A stretch of 39,804 nt of DNA from Bacillota bacterium (GTDB lineage Bacteria; Bacillota; Limnochordia; Limnochordales; ZCTH02-B6), in assembly GCA_017578085.1 (NCBI GenBank), contig PKQR01000006.1:1-39804 (forward strand). Direction: 5' to 3'. The notes beneath the pieces were generated by a model. That model worked only from the letters and a program-made list of their open reading frames with translations, ran no database searches and was not told the origin of the DNA. Of this stretch, positions 29,311 to 38,066 are shown piece after piece; position 1 is the first letter of the stretch, and each line of letters opens with the position of its first letter. Made by a program: the position numbers and the translations under genes.

Positions 29311-32268
29311 ATGCCCCAGGAGCCGATGGACAGCCGCACAGCGCCCGCCCAGGCGCCAAAGGCCGATGCCAATCCCGCGGACAAGCGCGAGAAGCTGGTG
29401 CTCATCGACGCTTACAGCCTCATCCACCGGGCCTACTACGCCCTGCCCAGCCTGACCACGTCCAGCGGTGAGCCGAGCAACGCGGTCTACGGTTTCGCCA
29501 TGATGTTGCTGGCGCTCTTGGACGAAGAGCAGCCCGACTACGTGGCGGCCGCCTTTGACCGGGCGGGTCCGACTTTCCGGGACGAGCTCTTCACCGACTA
29601 CAAGGCCCACCGGCCGTCCATGCCCGAGGACTTGCGCCCGCAGATCGCCAGGGTGGAGCAGCTCCTGGGTGCCTTGAACGTGGCTGTGTACGGCGTCGAA
29701 GGGTACGAGGCCGACGACATCATCGGCACCTTGGCCCTCCAAGCGCGGGACCGCGGCGTGGACGTGCTGATCGTCACCGGCGACCGGGACTTGCTGCAGT
29801 TGGTGGACGATCGGATCACGGTGCTGCTCACCCGCAAGGGCATCCGGGACATGGAGAGGCTGGACCCCAAGGGCGTTGAGGAAAAGCTGGGCGTCCCGCC
29901 GGAGCGGGTGCCCGACCTCAAGGGGCTGATGGGAGATGCCTCCGACAACATCCCCGGCGTGCCCAAGGTCGGGCCCAAGACGGCGGTGCAGCTGTTGCAG
30001 CAGTACGGGACCCTCGAAGAGGTGCTTGCCCACGCGGAAGAGATCAAGGGCAAGCTGGGGGAAAACTTGCGCGCCTACCAGGACCAGGCGCGGATGAGCA
30101 AAGAGCTCTCCAAGATCCGCACCGACGCGCCGATCGGTTTTGACCCGGACGCGCTGCGCCGCCAAGCGCCCGATGTGCCGAGGCTCGTGGCCTTGTTCCA
30201 GGAGCTTGAGTTCAAGGCGCTGCTGGACCGCCTGCACAAGGCGGGCGTCGTGTCGCTCGCCGGTGCGGCGGGCGCACGGGCTGCGGGCGGGCCCAACGGC
30301 GCGCCCGGCGAGGCGCCTGAAACGGGCGCGGCGGCCGGGGCCTACGGCAGCGTTTCAGCTCCCAGCGCCGCGGCGGATCCGAGTGGTCCGGCTTCCACCA
30401 GTGTGACCGCATCCGCCGCCCCGGTGCCGGTCCTCGCCCGTACGCTGGAGGCGCTTCAGGCCGAAGTCGCTGCCCTCCGGTCCGCTCCCCCCGAGGAACC
30501 GCTGGTAATCGGACTGGCGGCGGTGGGACCCGACCGCATGCAGGCGGCCATTGTCGGCATCTCCCTGGCCCGTGGCGGGCGGACGGTGTATGTGCCCATT
30601 GGCCACCGGGGCCTGGCCGTGGGGCATCAGGTGCCGTGGCCCGCGGTGCGGGAAGTCATAACGCCGCTGTTGGCGGATCCAAGAGTGCCCAAGTGGTGCC
30701 ACGACGCCAAGCGCCTGTGCATCATCCTGCGGCGCCACGGCGCGGACCTGGCCGGGGTTGCCCACGACGTGATGCTGGCTTCGTACCTCATCAACCCCGA
30801 GCAGGGCGACCACTCCATGCCCGATGTCGCCATGAAGTTCGCCGACCGGTACCTGGTGTCGTGGAAGCAGCGGCTACACGACGCGGGTACAGGGCGCCGC
30901 GCCGTCGAGGTGGATGACTTGGCGCCGGAGGAAGTCGCCCAGCACTTGGCCCAGGAGGCGGAGGTCATCCGGGAACTGGGCCCGGTCCTGGAGGAGCGGC
31001 TGCGCCGGGACGGCCTTTGGGAGCTGTACCGGGGAATGGAGCTGCCCCTCGTGGACGTGCTGGTGACGGCCGAGATGAACGGCGTCCGCCTGGACACGGC
31101 TTACCTGGCCCAGCTGTCCCGGGAGATGGACGCCCAGATCGACCGGCTGACGCGGGAGATCTACCGGCTCGCGGGCGAAGAGTTCAACATCAACTCGCCC
31201 AAGCAGCTGAGCCGCATCCTCTTTGAAAAGCTGAAGCTGCCCGTGCTCAAGCAGACGAAGACCGGTCCCTCCACGGACCACGAAGTGCTGGAGGCGCTGG
31301 CGGCCGAGCACGAACTGGTGGCGCTGCTGCTGGACTACCGCCAGGTGACCAAGCTCAAGAGCACCTACGTGGACGCTCTGCCCTCCCTGATCCATCCCGA
31401 AACCGGGCGGGTGCACACCACCTTCAACCAGGCGGTGACCGCGACGGGGCGGCTGAGCAGCGCCAATCCCAACCTCCAGAATATCCCCGTCCGCACCGAG
31501 GAGGGGCGGCGCATCCGCAAGGCCTTTATCCCCGAGGGGCCCGACTGGCTGATGCTCAAGGCCGACTACTCGCAGATCGAGCTGCGGGTGCTGGCCCACA
31601 TGTCCGGCGACGAGGTGCTCATCGACGCGTTTCGCCGGGGGCAGGACATCCACACCCGCACGGCCTCGGAAGTGTTCGGCGTGCCGCCCGAGCAGGTCAG
31701 CCCGGAGATGCGCAGCGCGGCCAAGGCCATTAACTTTGGCATCGTCTACGGCATCAGCAGCTTCGGCCTTGCCCGGGGCACGGGCTTAAGCCAACAGGAC
31801 GCCCAGCGCTACATCGAAGACTACTTCCGCCGCTACCCGGGCGTCCGCCGGTACATCGACACGGTCATTGAAACCGCCCGGGAGCGGGGTTACGTCACGA
31901 CCCTTTTCGGCCGCAGGCGCTATTTGCCGGACCTGCGTTCCCGCAACTGGGCCCGGCGCAGCTTCGCCGAGCGCACCGCGATGAATACCCCCATCCAGGG
32001 CACGGCAGCCGACATCATTAAATTGGCCATGGTCGAGGTCCACCGGCGCCTGCGGGCGGAAGGCCTGCGGGCGCGGCTGGTGTTGCAGGTCCACGACGAG
32101 CTGGTGCTGGAGGTGCCCAAGGAAGAACTGGAGCGCACGGCGTCCCTGCTCCGGGACTCGATGGTCAACGTGGTCCAGCTGGCCGTGCCGCTGGTCGTGG
32201 ACGTGGAGGCCGGCCCCAACTGGCTTGATACGGAGCCGGTGCCCTTGGAGGGGGCGGCCCATGCCTGA
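29311..32268 (+). CDS. polA: DNA polymerase I, proofreading-deficient type
   Basis: Fills gaps and removes RNA primers. The 985-residue product has an intact 5'-nuclease domain (about residues 27-290; LIDAYSLIHRAYYA, GYEADDIIGTL, TGDRDLLQL, GDASDNIPGVPKVGPKTA). A low-complexity Ala/Gly/Pro linker follows (about 312-375), then a degenerate 3'-5' exonuclease domain and a complete polymerase domain. Polymerase motifs are DYSQIELR (Asp752), KAINFGIVYG (Lys805, Phe809) and VHDELVLEVP (Asp929). The exonuclease metal ligands are lost: the first-motif DxE region reads IGLAAVGPD, and the third motif has Glu for Asp. ATG 29311 is followed by a short unconserved leader to residue 26. It overlaps mutM by 8 bases. 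Confidence 0.96.
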   Translation: MPQEPMDSRTAPAQAPKADANPADKREKLVLIDAYSLIHRAYYALPSLTTSSGEPSNAVYGFAMMLLALLDEEQPDYVAAAFDRAGPTFRDELFTDYKAHRPSMPEDLRPQIARVEQLLGALNVAVYGVEGYEADDIIGTLALQARDRGVDVLIVTGDRDLLQLVDDRITVLLTRKGIRDMERLDPKGVEEKLGVPPERVPDLKGLMGDASDNIPGVPKVGPKTAVQLLQQYGTLEEVLAHAEEIKGKLGENLRAYQDQARMSKELSKIRTDAPIGFDPDALRRQAPDVPRLVALFQELEFKALLDRLHKAGVVSLAGAAGARAAGGPNGAPGEAPETGAAAGAYGSVSAPSAAADPSGPASTSVTASAAPVPVLARTLEALQAEVAALRSAPPEEPLVIGLAAVGPDRMQAAIVGISLARGGRTVYVPIGHRGLAVGHQVPWPAVREVITPLLADPRVPKWCHDAKRLCIILRRHGADLAGVAHDVMLASYLINPEQGDHSMPDVAMKFADRYLVSWKQRLHDAGTGRRAVEVDDLAPEEVAQHLAQEAEVIRELGPVLEERLRRDGLWELYRGMELPLVDVLVTAEMNGVRLDTAYLAQLSREMDAQIDRLTREIYRLAGEEFNINSPKQLSRILFEKLKLPVLKQTKTGPSTDHEVLEALAAEHELVALLLDYRQVTKLKSTYVDALPSLIHPETGRVHTTFNQAVTATGRLSSANPNLQNIPVRTEEGRRIRKAFIPEGPDWLMLKADYSQIELRVLAHMSGDEVLIDAFRRGQDIHTRTASEVFGVPPEQVSPEMRSAAKAINFGIVYGISSFGLARGTGLSQQDAQRYIEDYFRRYPGVRRYIDTVIETARERGYVTTLFGRRRYLPDLRSRNWARRSFAERTAMNTPIQGTAADIIKLAMVEVHRRLRAEGLRARLVLQVHDELVLEVPKEELERTASLLRDSMVNVVQLAVPLVVDVEAGPNWLDTEPVPLEGAAHA

Positions 32269-33085
32269 GCTGCCCGAGGTCGAAACCGTCCGCCGGCAGC
32301 TGGAGGCGGAACTGCCCGGTCGGCGGATCCGGGGCGTGCGGGTACTTTTGCCCCGCACGCTGAAAAACATCACCCCCGGAGAGCTGGAGGAGCGCCTCAA
32401 GGGACGGCGCTTTGCCTCCGTTGAGCGGCGGGGAAAGTTCCTCCTGCTCCGTCTGGACGACGGGGCGTCCCTCATCATCCACCTGCGCATGACCGGCCGC
32501 CTCACGGTGGTGGACGCGGCCGAACCCGACGGTCCGTATACCCGCGTGGCCGTCGCCCTTGACGACGGCCGTGAGCTGCGCTTCCACGACATGCGCACCT
32601 TCGGTACGTGGCACTACGTGGGCGAAGGTGCCGATTCTTTGCCTCCCGGCCTTAGGAGCATGGGTGTCGAGCCGCTCTCCGACGCCTTTTCCCCGGACGC
32701 CCTAGCCGCCATCTGCGCCGGCCGGCGGGCGCCGGTCAAGGCGGTGTTGCTGGATCAGCGCCGCATCGCGGGGATCGGCAACATATACGCCGATGAAGCA
32801 TTGTTCCGGGCGGGCATCGACCCCGGCCGCCCGGCCGGGTCGTTGACCGAGGAGGAGCTGGCACGGCTGCACAAGAGCATCCGGGACGTGCTCACCGACT
32901 CATTGGCCAAAGGCGGCACCACCGTGCGGGACTACGTCAACGGGCGCGGCGCGCCCGGCGAGTTCCAGCGCTATCTGGACGTCTACGGCCGCGCCGGCGA
33001 GCCCTGCCGGCGGTGCGGCACCCCCATCGTTCGCCGCAAGCTTGCAGGCCGGGGCACCCACGCCTGCCCCCAGTGCCAGCGCTAG
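32261..33085 (+). CDS. mutM: Formamidopyrimidine-DNA glycosylase
   Basis: Removes oxidised purines such as 8-oxoguanine and nicks the DNA. The 274-residue product starts MPELPEVETVRRQL with the catalytic Pro2 and Glu3. The lysine of RRGKFLLL, the RMTGRL loop, GIGNIYADEALFRAGI, and a C-terminal zinc finger with CRRC and CPQC pairs complete the family pattern. ATG 32261 lies inside the polA end (8-base overlap) with GGAGGGGG upstream. The order polA-mutM-coaE matches the Bacillus chromosome. Confidence 0.97.
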   Translation: MPELPEVETVRRQLEAELPGRRIRGVRVLLPRTLKNITPGELEERLKGRRFASVERRGKFLLLRLDDGASLIIHLRMTGRLTVVDAAEPDGPYTRVAVALDDGRELRFHDMRTFGTWHYVGEGADSLPPGLRSMGVEPLSDAFSPDALAAICAGRRAPVKAVLLDQRRIAGIGNIYADEALFRAGIDPGRPAGSLTEEELARLHKSIRDVLTDSLAKGGTTVRDYVNGRGAPGEFQRYLDVYGRAGEPCRRCGTPIVRRKLAGRGTHACPQCQR

Positions 33086-33107
33086 GGCGGGGCGGGAGGA
33101 GGGCGCG

Positions 33108-33797
33108 GTGCGGGACATGACCAGCGACAAGATGGGCGCGGCCGGGAAGCGGGGCGTCGTCATCGGCCTGACGGGGGGCATCGCCAGCGGCAAGTCCACC
33201 GTGGCCGCTATGTTTGCCGAACTGGGCGCGGTGATCGTCAGCGCCGACGCGATCGCCCGGGAAGTGGTGGAGCCCGGGGAGCCCGCCCTGGAGGAGATCC
33301 GGGCCGCCTTCGGTCAAGAAGTGTTTTTTCCCGATGGGCGGCTGGACCGGCGCAGGCTAGGGGAAATCGTCTTTGCCGATCCCGAGCGGCGACGGGAGCT
33401 GGAGGCCATCCTGCACCCCCGCATCCGGGCCCGCATGCGGCAACGCATCGAGGCGGCGGTCAAGGACGGCCGGCATGTGGTGGCGGAAATACCGCTTTTG
33501 TTTGAAAGCCAGGCTAGCCGGGCGCTGGTGGACGTCACCGTCGTCGTCTACGCGGACCGGGATCAGCAGTTAGCGCGGCTTATGTGCCGGGACGGCTTGA
33601 CCAGGGAGCAGGCGGAGGCGCGGCTCTCCGCCCAGCTCCCCCTCGAGGAGAAGGCCCGCATGGCCGACTATGTGATTGACAACCGGCGAGATTTGGCCCG
33701 TACCCGCGAGCAGGTGCGGCGCGTATGGGAGGAGCTGACGCGGGGTGAAAACCATCGCCCTGATCGCTCACGACAACAAGAAGGACGACATGGTTGA
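33108..33797 (+). CDS. coaE: Dephospho-CoA kinase
   Basis: Catalyses the last step of coenzyme A synthesis, phosphorylating the ribose 3'-OH of dephospho-CoA. The 229-residue product has the P-loop GLTGGIASGKST near residues 20-31, SADAIAREVV with its conserved Asp, HPRIRARM, EIPLLFE and a C-terminal AQLPLEEKARMADYVIDN. GTG 33108 follows GGGAGGAGG with a 5-base gap. The last 17 codons overlap the start of mgsA in another frame by 53 bases; the tail (ENHRPDRSRQQEG) is longer than in most CoaE. Confidence 0.95.
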   Translation: MRDMTSDKMGAAGKRGVVIGLTGGIASGKSTVAAMFAELGAVIVSADAIAREVVEPGEPALEEIRAAFGQEVFFPDGRLDRRRLGEIVFADPERRRELEAILHPRIRARMRQRIEAAVKDGRHVVAEIPLLFESQASRALVDVTVVVYADRDQQLARLMCRDGLTREQAEARLSAQLPLEEKARMADYVIDNRRDLARTREQVRRVWEELTRGENHRPDRSRQQEGRHG

Positions 33798-34116
33798 GTT
33801 CGCCCGCCGCAGGCGGGACATTTTGGCCCGGTGCCGGCTCATCGCCACCGGGACGACCGGCAAGGTGATCGCCGAGGCGACCGGGTTGACCATCGAGCGG
33901 ATGTTGTCTGGCCCCTATGGCGGTGACCAGCAGATCGGGGCACGGGTTGCGGCCGGGGAAGTGGACGCGGTCCTGTTCCTGCGGGACCCGCTCACCGCCC
34001 AGCCCCACGAGCCGGACATCACGGCGCTCTTGCGGGTATGCGACGTTCATAACGTGCCGCTGGCCACCAACCTAGCGACGGCCGAGCTCATCATCGCCTC
34101 CCTAGGGGGCGCATAA
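33745..34116 (+). CDS. mgsA: Methylglyoxal synthase
   Basis: Converts dihydroxyacetone phosphate to methylglyoxal and phosphate, a bypass of lower glycolysis relieving phosphate shortage. The 123-residue product is complete: His9 in IAHDNKK, TGTTGKVI phosphate-binding loop, catalytic Asp61 in SGPYGGDQQIGA, FLRDPLTAQPHEPDI and His102 in CDVHNVPLATN. GTG 33745 has GGAGGAG about 10 bases upstream and lies inside coaE. The long overlap suggests translational coupling. Confidence 0.95.
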   Translation: MKTIALIAHDNKKDDMVEFARRRRDILARCRLIATGTTGKVIAEATGLTIERMLSGPYGGDQQIGARVAAGEVDAVLFLRDPLTAQPHEPDITALLRVCDVHNVPLATNLATAELIIASLGGA

Positions 34117-34156
34117 GTTTCCGCCAGGATGGCAGCCCCGGGGAGGGTGCGCGCCT

Positions 34157-34753
34157 TTGCCCAACCGACTCGCTGCCAGCCGCCTTTTGTGGCTGGCCCT
34201 GGTGGCGGTGCTGCTCGCGGCTTTCTTCCTGAAGCCGGCACTGCGCCGCCTATTTCCCATCCCTTACGCACGGGAAATCGCGGCGGCTGCCCAGGAGAAC
34301 GCCCTGGACCCGTTCCTGCTCGCGGCGCTGGTGCGCGTGGAAAGCGGGTTTAACCCCCGTGCCGTCTCTTCGCGCGGCGCGCGCGGCCTCATGCAGGTCA
34401 TGCCCGACACCGGGCAGTGGATTGCGTCGCAGATGGGCTGGAGCGCGTTTGACCCTGATGACCTGTTTGAGCCCGAGCTCAACCTGCGCATGGGAGCCTG
34501 GTACCTGCGGGCGCTTCTGGACCAGTTTGACGGGCGCCCCGTGGTGGCCCTAGCGGCGTACAACGCCGGGCGGACGCGGGTGCAGGAGTGGCTGGCCCAG
34601 GGCCGATGGGACGGGCGCGAGGAGACGCTGGAAGACATTCCTTTCGGTGAAACGCGCCATCACGTGCGGCGGGTGCTCACCACCTTGGAAACGTACCGCT
34701 GGCTCTACGACGGCTCTTTTCAGCAGGTTTCACCGGACTTGAACCGAATGTAG
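34157..34753 (+). CDS. Membrane-anchored lytic transglycosylase (SLT domain)
   Basis: Cleaves peptidoglycan glycan strands with formation of 1,6-anhydromuramic acid. The 198-residue product has an N-terminal membrane anchor (about residues 10-25, LLWLALVAVLLAAFFL), then a family 1 SLT domain with catalytic Glu62 in VRVESGFNP, SRGARGLMQVMPDTG, LNLRMGAWYL and ALAAYNAGRTRVQEW. This matches the small Slt type common in Bacillota rather than E. coli Slt70. The TTG start at 34157 has GGGAGG 10 bases upstream. It sits 40 bases after mgsA and 28 before the next gene, so it is probably cotranscribed. Confidence 0.9.
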   Translation: MPNRLAASRLLWLALVAVLLAAFFLKPALRRLFPIPYAREIAAAAQENALDPFLLAALVRVESGFNPRAVSSRGARGLMQVMPDTGQWIASQMGWSAFDPDDLFEPELNLRMGAWYLRALLDQFDGRPVVALAAYNAGRTRVQEWLAQGRWDGREETLEDIPFGETRHHVRRVLTTLETYRWLYDGSFQQVSPDLNRM

Positions 34754-34781
34754 ATCCGATTTCCGAAAGGGAGGGCCCGTC

Positions 34782-35819
34782 GTGGGCTGGAGACTTGAAA
34801 CGGTGCAAGACGTGAAAAACTGGCACGTCGACGGCCGCGCCCGGTTTCACTCGGCAACCCATGAGGAGATCGCCGCGGGCGCGACGACAGACATCTATTT
34901 CATCAAGACCCTTCAGATCCTGAGGCACCTTGGCCTCGCGGACAAGCCCGTAGTGGCTGAGATTTTCCCGCGGCAGGGCGGCGTGCTCTGCGGGGTGGAG
35001 GAGTGCTGCCACCTGCTCAAGGACGCGGGCGTCGAGGTCTGGGCCTTGCCCGAGGGCTCGGAGTTTGGCCCCAAAGAGGTGGTGATGCGCATCATCGGCC
35101 CGTACGGGCGCTTTGGGGTGTATGAGACAGCGCTCCTTGGGATGCTGGCCAGCGCCACCGGTTGGGCGACCGCCGCCCGGCGGGCCAAGCAGGCCGCGGG
35201 GGACAAGCCCGTCATCTGCTTTGGTGCCAGGCACGTGCACCCCGCCGTCGCCCCGGTCATGGAGCGGGCGGCCATCGTGGGCGGCGCGGACGGCGCGGCC
35301 TGCATTCTCGGAGCGAAGCTCCTGGGGCGGGAGCCCATGGGCACCATGCCCCATGCGATGCTCCTCATCATCGGCGACACGGTGGAGGGCGCCCTGGCCT
35401 ACGATGCCGTCATGCCGCCCGATTCGCCCCGCACGGTGCTGGTGGACACATTCAAGGACGAGGCCGAAGAGAGCCTGCGGGTGGCGGAAGCCCTGAAGGA
35501 GCGGCTGCAGGGGGTGCGGTTGGACACTCCCGGGGAGCGGGGCGGGGTGACCGCGGGGCTCGTGGCCGAGGTGCGGGCCCGGCTTGACCAGGCTGGGTTT
35601 CGTCATGTCAAGATCTTGGTCTCGGGTGGCCTGAATCCGGAGCGCATCGCGGAGCTGTCGGCCGCGGGCGCGGACGCCTTTGGCGTCGGCAGCTACATCT
35701 CCGGCGCGCCTCCCATTGACATGACCATGGACTTGAAGGAAATTGACGGCCGGCCCGTGGCCAAGCGGGGCCGCATCCCCGGGCGTACGCCGGCGCCGCG
35801 GCTAGTGCGGATGCTCTAA
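34782..35819 (+). CDS. Nicotinate phosphoribosyltransferase-like protein
   Basis: The family joins nicotinate to PRPP to give nicotinate mononucleotide for NAD salvage. The 345-residue product is of the shorter archaeal/Gram-positive type. It shows TDIYFIKTLQIL, EIFPRQGGVLCGVEE, the FGARHVHP motif with His151 (the usual phosphorylated His position) and His153, GTMPHAMLL, VDTFKDEAEE and VSGGLNPERIAEL. GTG 34782 has AAAGGGAGGG about 8 bases upstream. The closeness of nicotinate and quinolinate phosphoribosyltransferases leaves a small doubt, but the GTMPHAM and FGARHVHP pair favours the former. Confidence 0.87.
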   Translation: MGWRLETVQDVKNWHVDGRARFHSATHEEIAAGATTDIYFIKTLQILRHLGLADKPVVAEIFPRQGGVLCGVEECCHLLKDAGVEVWALPEGSEFGPKEVVMRIIGPYGRFGVYETALLGMLASATGWATAARRAKQAAGDKPVICFGARHVHPAVAPVMERAAIVGGADGAACILGAKLLGREPMGTMPHAMLLIIGDTVEGALAYDAVMPPDSPRTVLVDTFKDEAEESLRVAEALKERLQGVRLDTPGERGGVTAGLVAEVRARLDQAGFRHVKILVSGGLNPERIAELSAAGADAFGVGSYISGAPPIDMTMDLKEIDGRPVAKRGRIPGRTPAPRLVRML

Positions 35820-35880
35820 TGGGAGGAGAGGAGGCCCGCGCCGAGAATTTTTTACGATAATGCCTAAAGGAGGGACGTCG

Positions 35881-36876
35881 GTGGCTCCCCTGTTGTCGGT
35901 ACGCAACCTGAGAGTCGGATTCCAAACCGAAGATGGCCTCGTTCTAGCAGTCGACGGCATCAGCTTTGACCTGGAGCGGGGCGCCACCCTCGGCATCGTC
36001 GGCGAGTCGGGCTGCGGCAAGAGCGTGACGTCGCTGTCCATCATGCGCCTCATCCCGAGCCCCCCGGGCAAGATCCTCGGCGGCCAGATCCTCTTTGAAG
36101 GCGAAGACCTGCTCAAGAAGTCGCAGGCGGAGATGCGCCGCATCCGGGGCAACGAGATCTCCATGATCTTCCAGGAGCCGATGACGTCGTTGAACCCGGT
36201 GTTCACCATCGGCGACCAGATCATGGAAGCCATCATGCTCCACCAGAAGCTGGACAAGAAAGCGGCCCGGGAAAAGGCCATCGAGATGCTGCGGCTCGTG
36301 GGCATCCCCTCGCCCGAGAAACGGGTGGACGAGTACCCGCACCAGTTGAGCGGCGGCATGAGGCAGCGGGTCATGATCGCCATGGCGCTGTCGTGCAACC
36401 CGAAGCTCTTGATCGCCGACGAACCGACCACGGCGCTGGACGTGACCATTCAAGCGCAGATTCTGGACCTGATGCGCAAGCTCCAGGATGAGCTCGGGAC
36501 CGCCATCATCCTCATCACCCACGATCTGGGCGTCGTCGCGGAGATGGTGGACGAGGTCATCGTCATGTACGCTGGCAAGATCGTGGAGCGGACCGACGTC
36601 CGGTCGCTGTTCCGCAACCCGAAGCACCCTTACACGGAAGGGCTCCTGGGCTCCCTGCCGCGCCTGCACGCCGATCAGGAGCGGCTGCAGACCATCGAGG
36701 GCGTCGTGCCCAGCCCCTTCAACATGCCGAAAGGGTGCCGGTTCCACCCCCGGTGCCGCTACGCCCAGCCCATCTGCCAGCTGTACGAGCCGCCGCTGAT
36801 GGACGTGGGCGGCGGGCATCTGGCCGCGTGCTTCAAGCATACGGACTTTCAGGTCGTCGAGGAGAAGGTGAGCTGA
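35881..36876 (+). CDS. oppD: Oligopeptide ABC transporter ATP-binding protein, OppD type (second copy)
   Basis: A 331-residue peptide-transport ATPase. It has Walker A GESGCGKS (about 41-48), Q-loop MIFQEPMTSLNPVFT, signature LSGGMRQRV, Walker B LLIADEPTTALD and ILITHDLGVV. The OppD C-terminal extension contains HPYTEGLLGSLP, MPKGCRFHPRC and a four-cysteine pattern ending AACF. I chose GTG 35881 because AAAGGAGG lies 7 bases upstream; the in-frame ATG at 35860 overlaps that site. No permease or binding protein gene flanks the oppDF pair, so it must pair with permeases encoded elsewhere. It resembles the copy at the left edge of the window. Confidence 0.94.
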   Translation: MAPLLSVRNLRVGFQTEDGLVLAVDGISFDLERGATLGIVGESGCGKSVTSLSIMRLIPSPPGKILGGQILFEGEDLLKKSQAEMRRIRGNEISMIFQEPMTSLNPVFTIGDQIMEAIMLHQKLDKKAAREKAIEMLRLVGIPSPEKRVDEYPHQLSGGMRQRVMIAMALSCNPKLLIADEPTTALDVTIQAQILDLMRKLQDELGTAIILITHDLGVVAEMVDEVIVMYAGKIVERTDVRSLFRNPKHPYTEGLLGSLPRLHADQERLQTIEGVVPSPFNMPKGCRFHPRCRYAQPICQLYEPPLMDVGGGHLAACFKHTDFQVVEEKVS

Positions 36877-36877
36877 G

Positions 36878-37942
36878 ATGGGCCAGGCACAGGCAGCGGC
36901 GCCCCTTTTGGAAGTTAAGAACCTGGTCAAGCACTTTCCCATCACGAAGGGGATCATCTTTTCCCGCCAGGTCGGCTCGGTCAAGGCGGTCGACAACATC
37001 AGCTTCCATATCAATCCCGGCGAGACGCTGGGGTTGGTAGGGGAAAGCGGCTGCGGCAAGTCCACCACGGGGCGGCTTATCCTGCGGCTCATCGAGCCCA
37101 CTTCGGGCGAAGTGAAGTTCAACGGCCGGGACATTCTCAAGCTGCGCAAGGACGAGATGCGGGAGCTCCGCAAGGAGATGCAGATCATCTTCCAAGACCC
37201 GTACGCGTCCTTGAATCCGCGCATGACCGTGGGCGACATCATCGGGGAACCCCTGCTTATCCACGGGCTGGCCAAGGGCCGGGAGCTGGAGAAGCGGGTG
37301 CGGGAGCTCTTGGAAGTGGTAGGATTGAGCGCCTACCACGCCCGCCGCTATCCCCACGAGTTCAGCGGCGGCCAGCGGCAGCGCATCGGCATCGCCCGGG
37401 CGCTGGCGGTGAACCCGAAGCTCATCGTGTGCGACGAGCCGGTTTCCGCGCTGGACGTGTCCATCCAGGCGCAGGTCATCAACCTGCTCAAGGACCTGCA
37501 AAAGGAATTTGGGCTCACGTACCTGTTCATCGCCCACGACCTGGCCGTCGTCGAGCACATCAGCGACCGGGTGGCCGTCATGTACCTGGGCAAGATCGTG
37601 GAATTGGCGGACAAGCGGGAGCTGTACAGGAACCCCTTGCACCCGTACACCCAGGCGCTGTTTTCGGCTATTCCCGTGCCTGACCCCGACTTCCAGCGGG
37701 AGCGGATCATCCTGCAGGGCGATGTGCCCAGCCCCATCAACCCGCCCAGCGGCTGCCGCTTCCACACCCGCTGCCCCTTCGCGGAGGAAGTGTGCCGGCA
37801 CAAAGAGCCGGAGTTCATCGACGTGGGCGGCGGGCACTACGTGGCGTGCCACTTCGCCACGCCCGAGTACATCGCGAAGGGTGAGAACCCGACGGCGCAA
37901 AAGGCTGTACGCCGGATGAACAGCCAGTCGTCGGCCGCCTGA
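36878..37942 (+). CDS. oppF: Oligopeptide ABC transporter ATP-binding protein, OppF type (second copy)
   Basis: A 354-residue partner ATPase that starts one base after the oppD stop codon. Walker A GESGCGKST is at about 55-63, followed by IIFQDPYASLNPR, FSGGQRQR, LIVCDEPVSALDVSIQAQ and FIAHDLAVV. The C-terminal extension has HPYTQALFSAIP, PPSGCRFHTRC and VACHF. The extra 20 residues at the end (KGENPTAQKAVRRMNSQ) are not family-specific. The closest similarity in the window is to the gene at 461. Confidence 0.95.
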   Translation: MGQAQAAAPLLEVKNLVKHFPITKGIIFSRQVGSVKAVDNISFHINPGETLGLVGESGCGKSTTGRLILRLIEPTSGEVKFNGRDILKLRKDEMRELRKEMQIIFQDPYASLNPRMTVGDIIGEPLLIHGLAKGRELEKRVRELLEVVGLSAYHARRYPHEFSGGQRQRIGIARALAVNPKLIVCDEPVSALDVSIQAQVINLLKDLQKEFGLTYLFIAHDLAVVEHISDRVAVMYLGKIVELADKRELYRNPLHPYTQALFSAIPVPDPDFQRERIILQGDVPSPINPPSGCRFHTRCPFAEEVCRHKEPEFIDVGGGHYVACHFATPEYIAKGENPTAQKAVRRMNSQSSAA

Positions 37943-38002
37943 CGAACGCGGATGGCCTGGCACCCAGACTCCAGGCGATGGTTCAGCGCGGGCGAAATTG
38001 GG

Positions 38003-38063
38003 CCGGGCGGCGAGGGGAGCGAGTGGTGTCGCGCATCCCCCCGCCGCCGTGATCGCCGCCCGG
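38003..38063. repeat. Inverted repeat between oppF and the amidohydrolase gene
   Basis: CCGGGCGGCG (38003-38012) and CGCCGCCCGG (38054-38063) are perfect inverted copies 41 bases apart, just past the minus-strand stop. It may act as a convergent terminator, though no T-run is present. Confidence 0.35.
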
Positions 38064-38066
38064 CGG

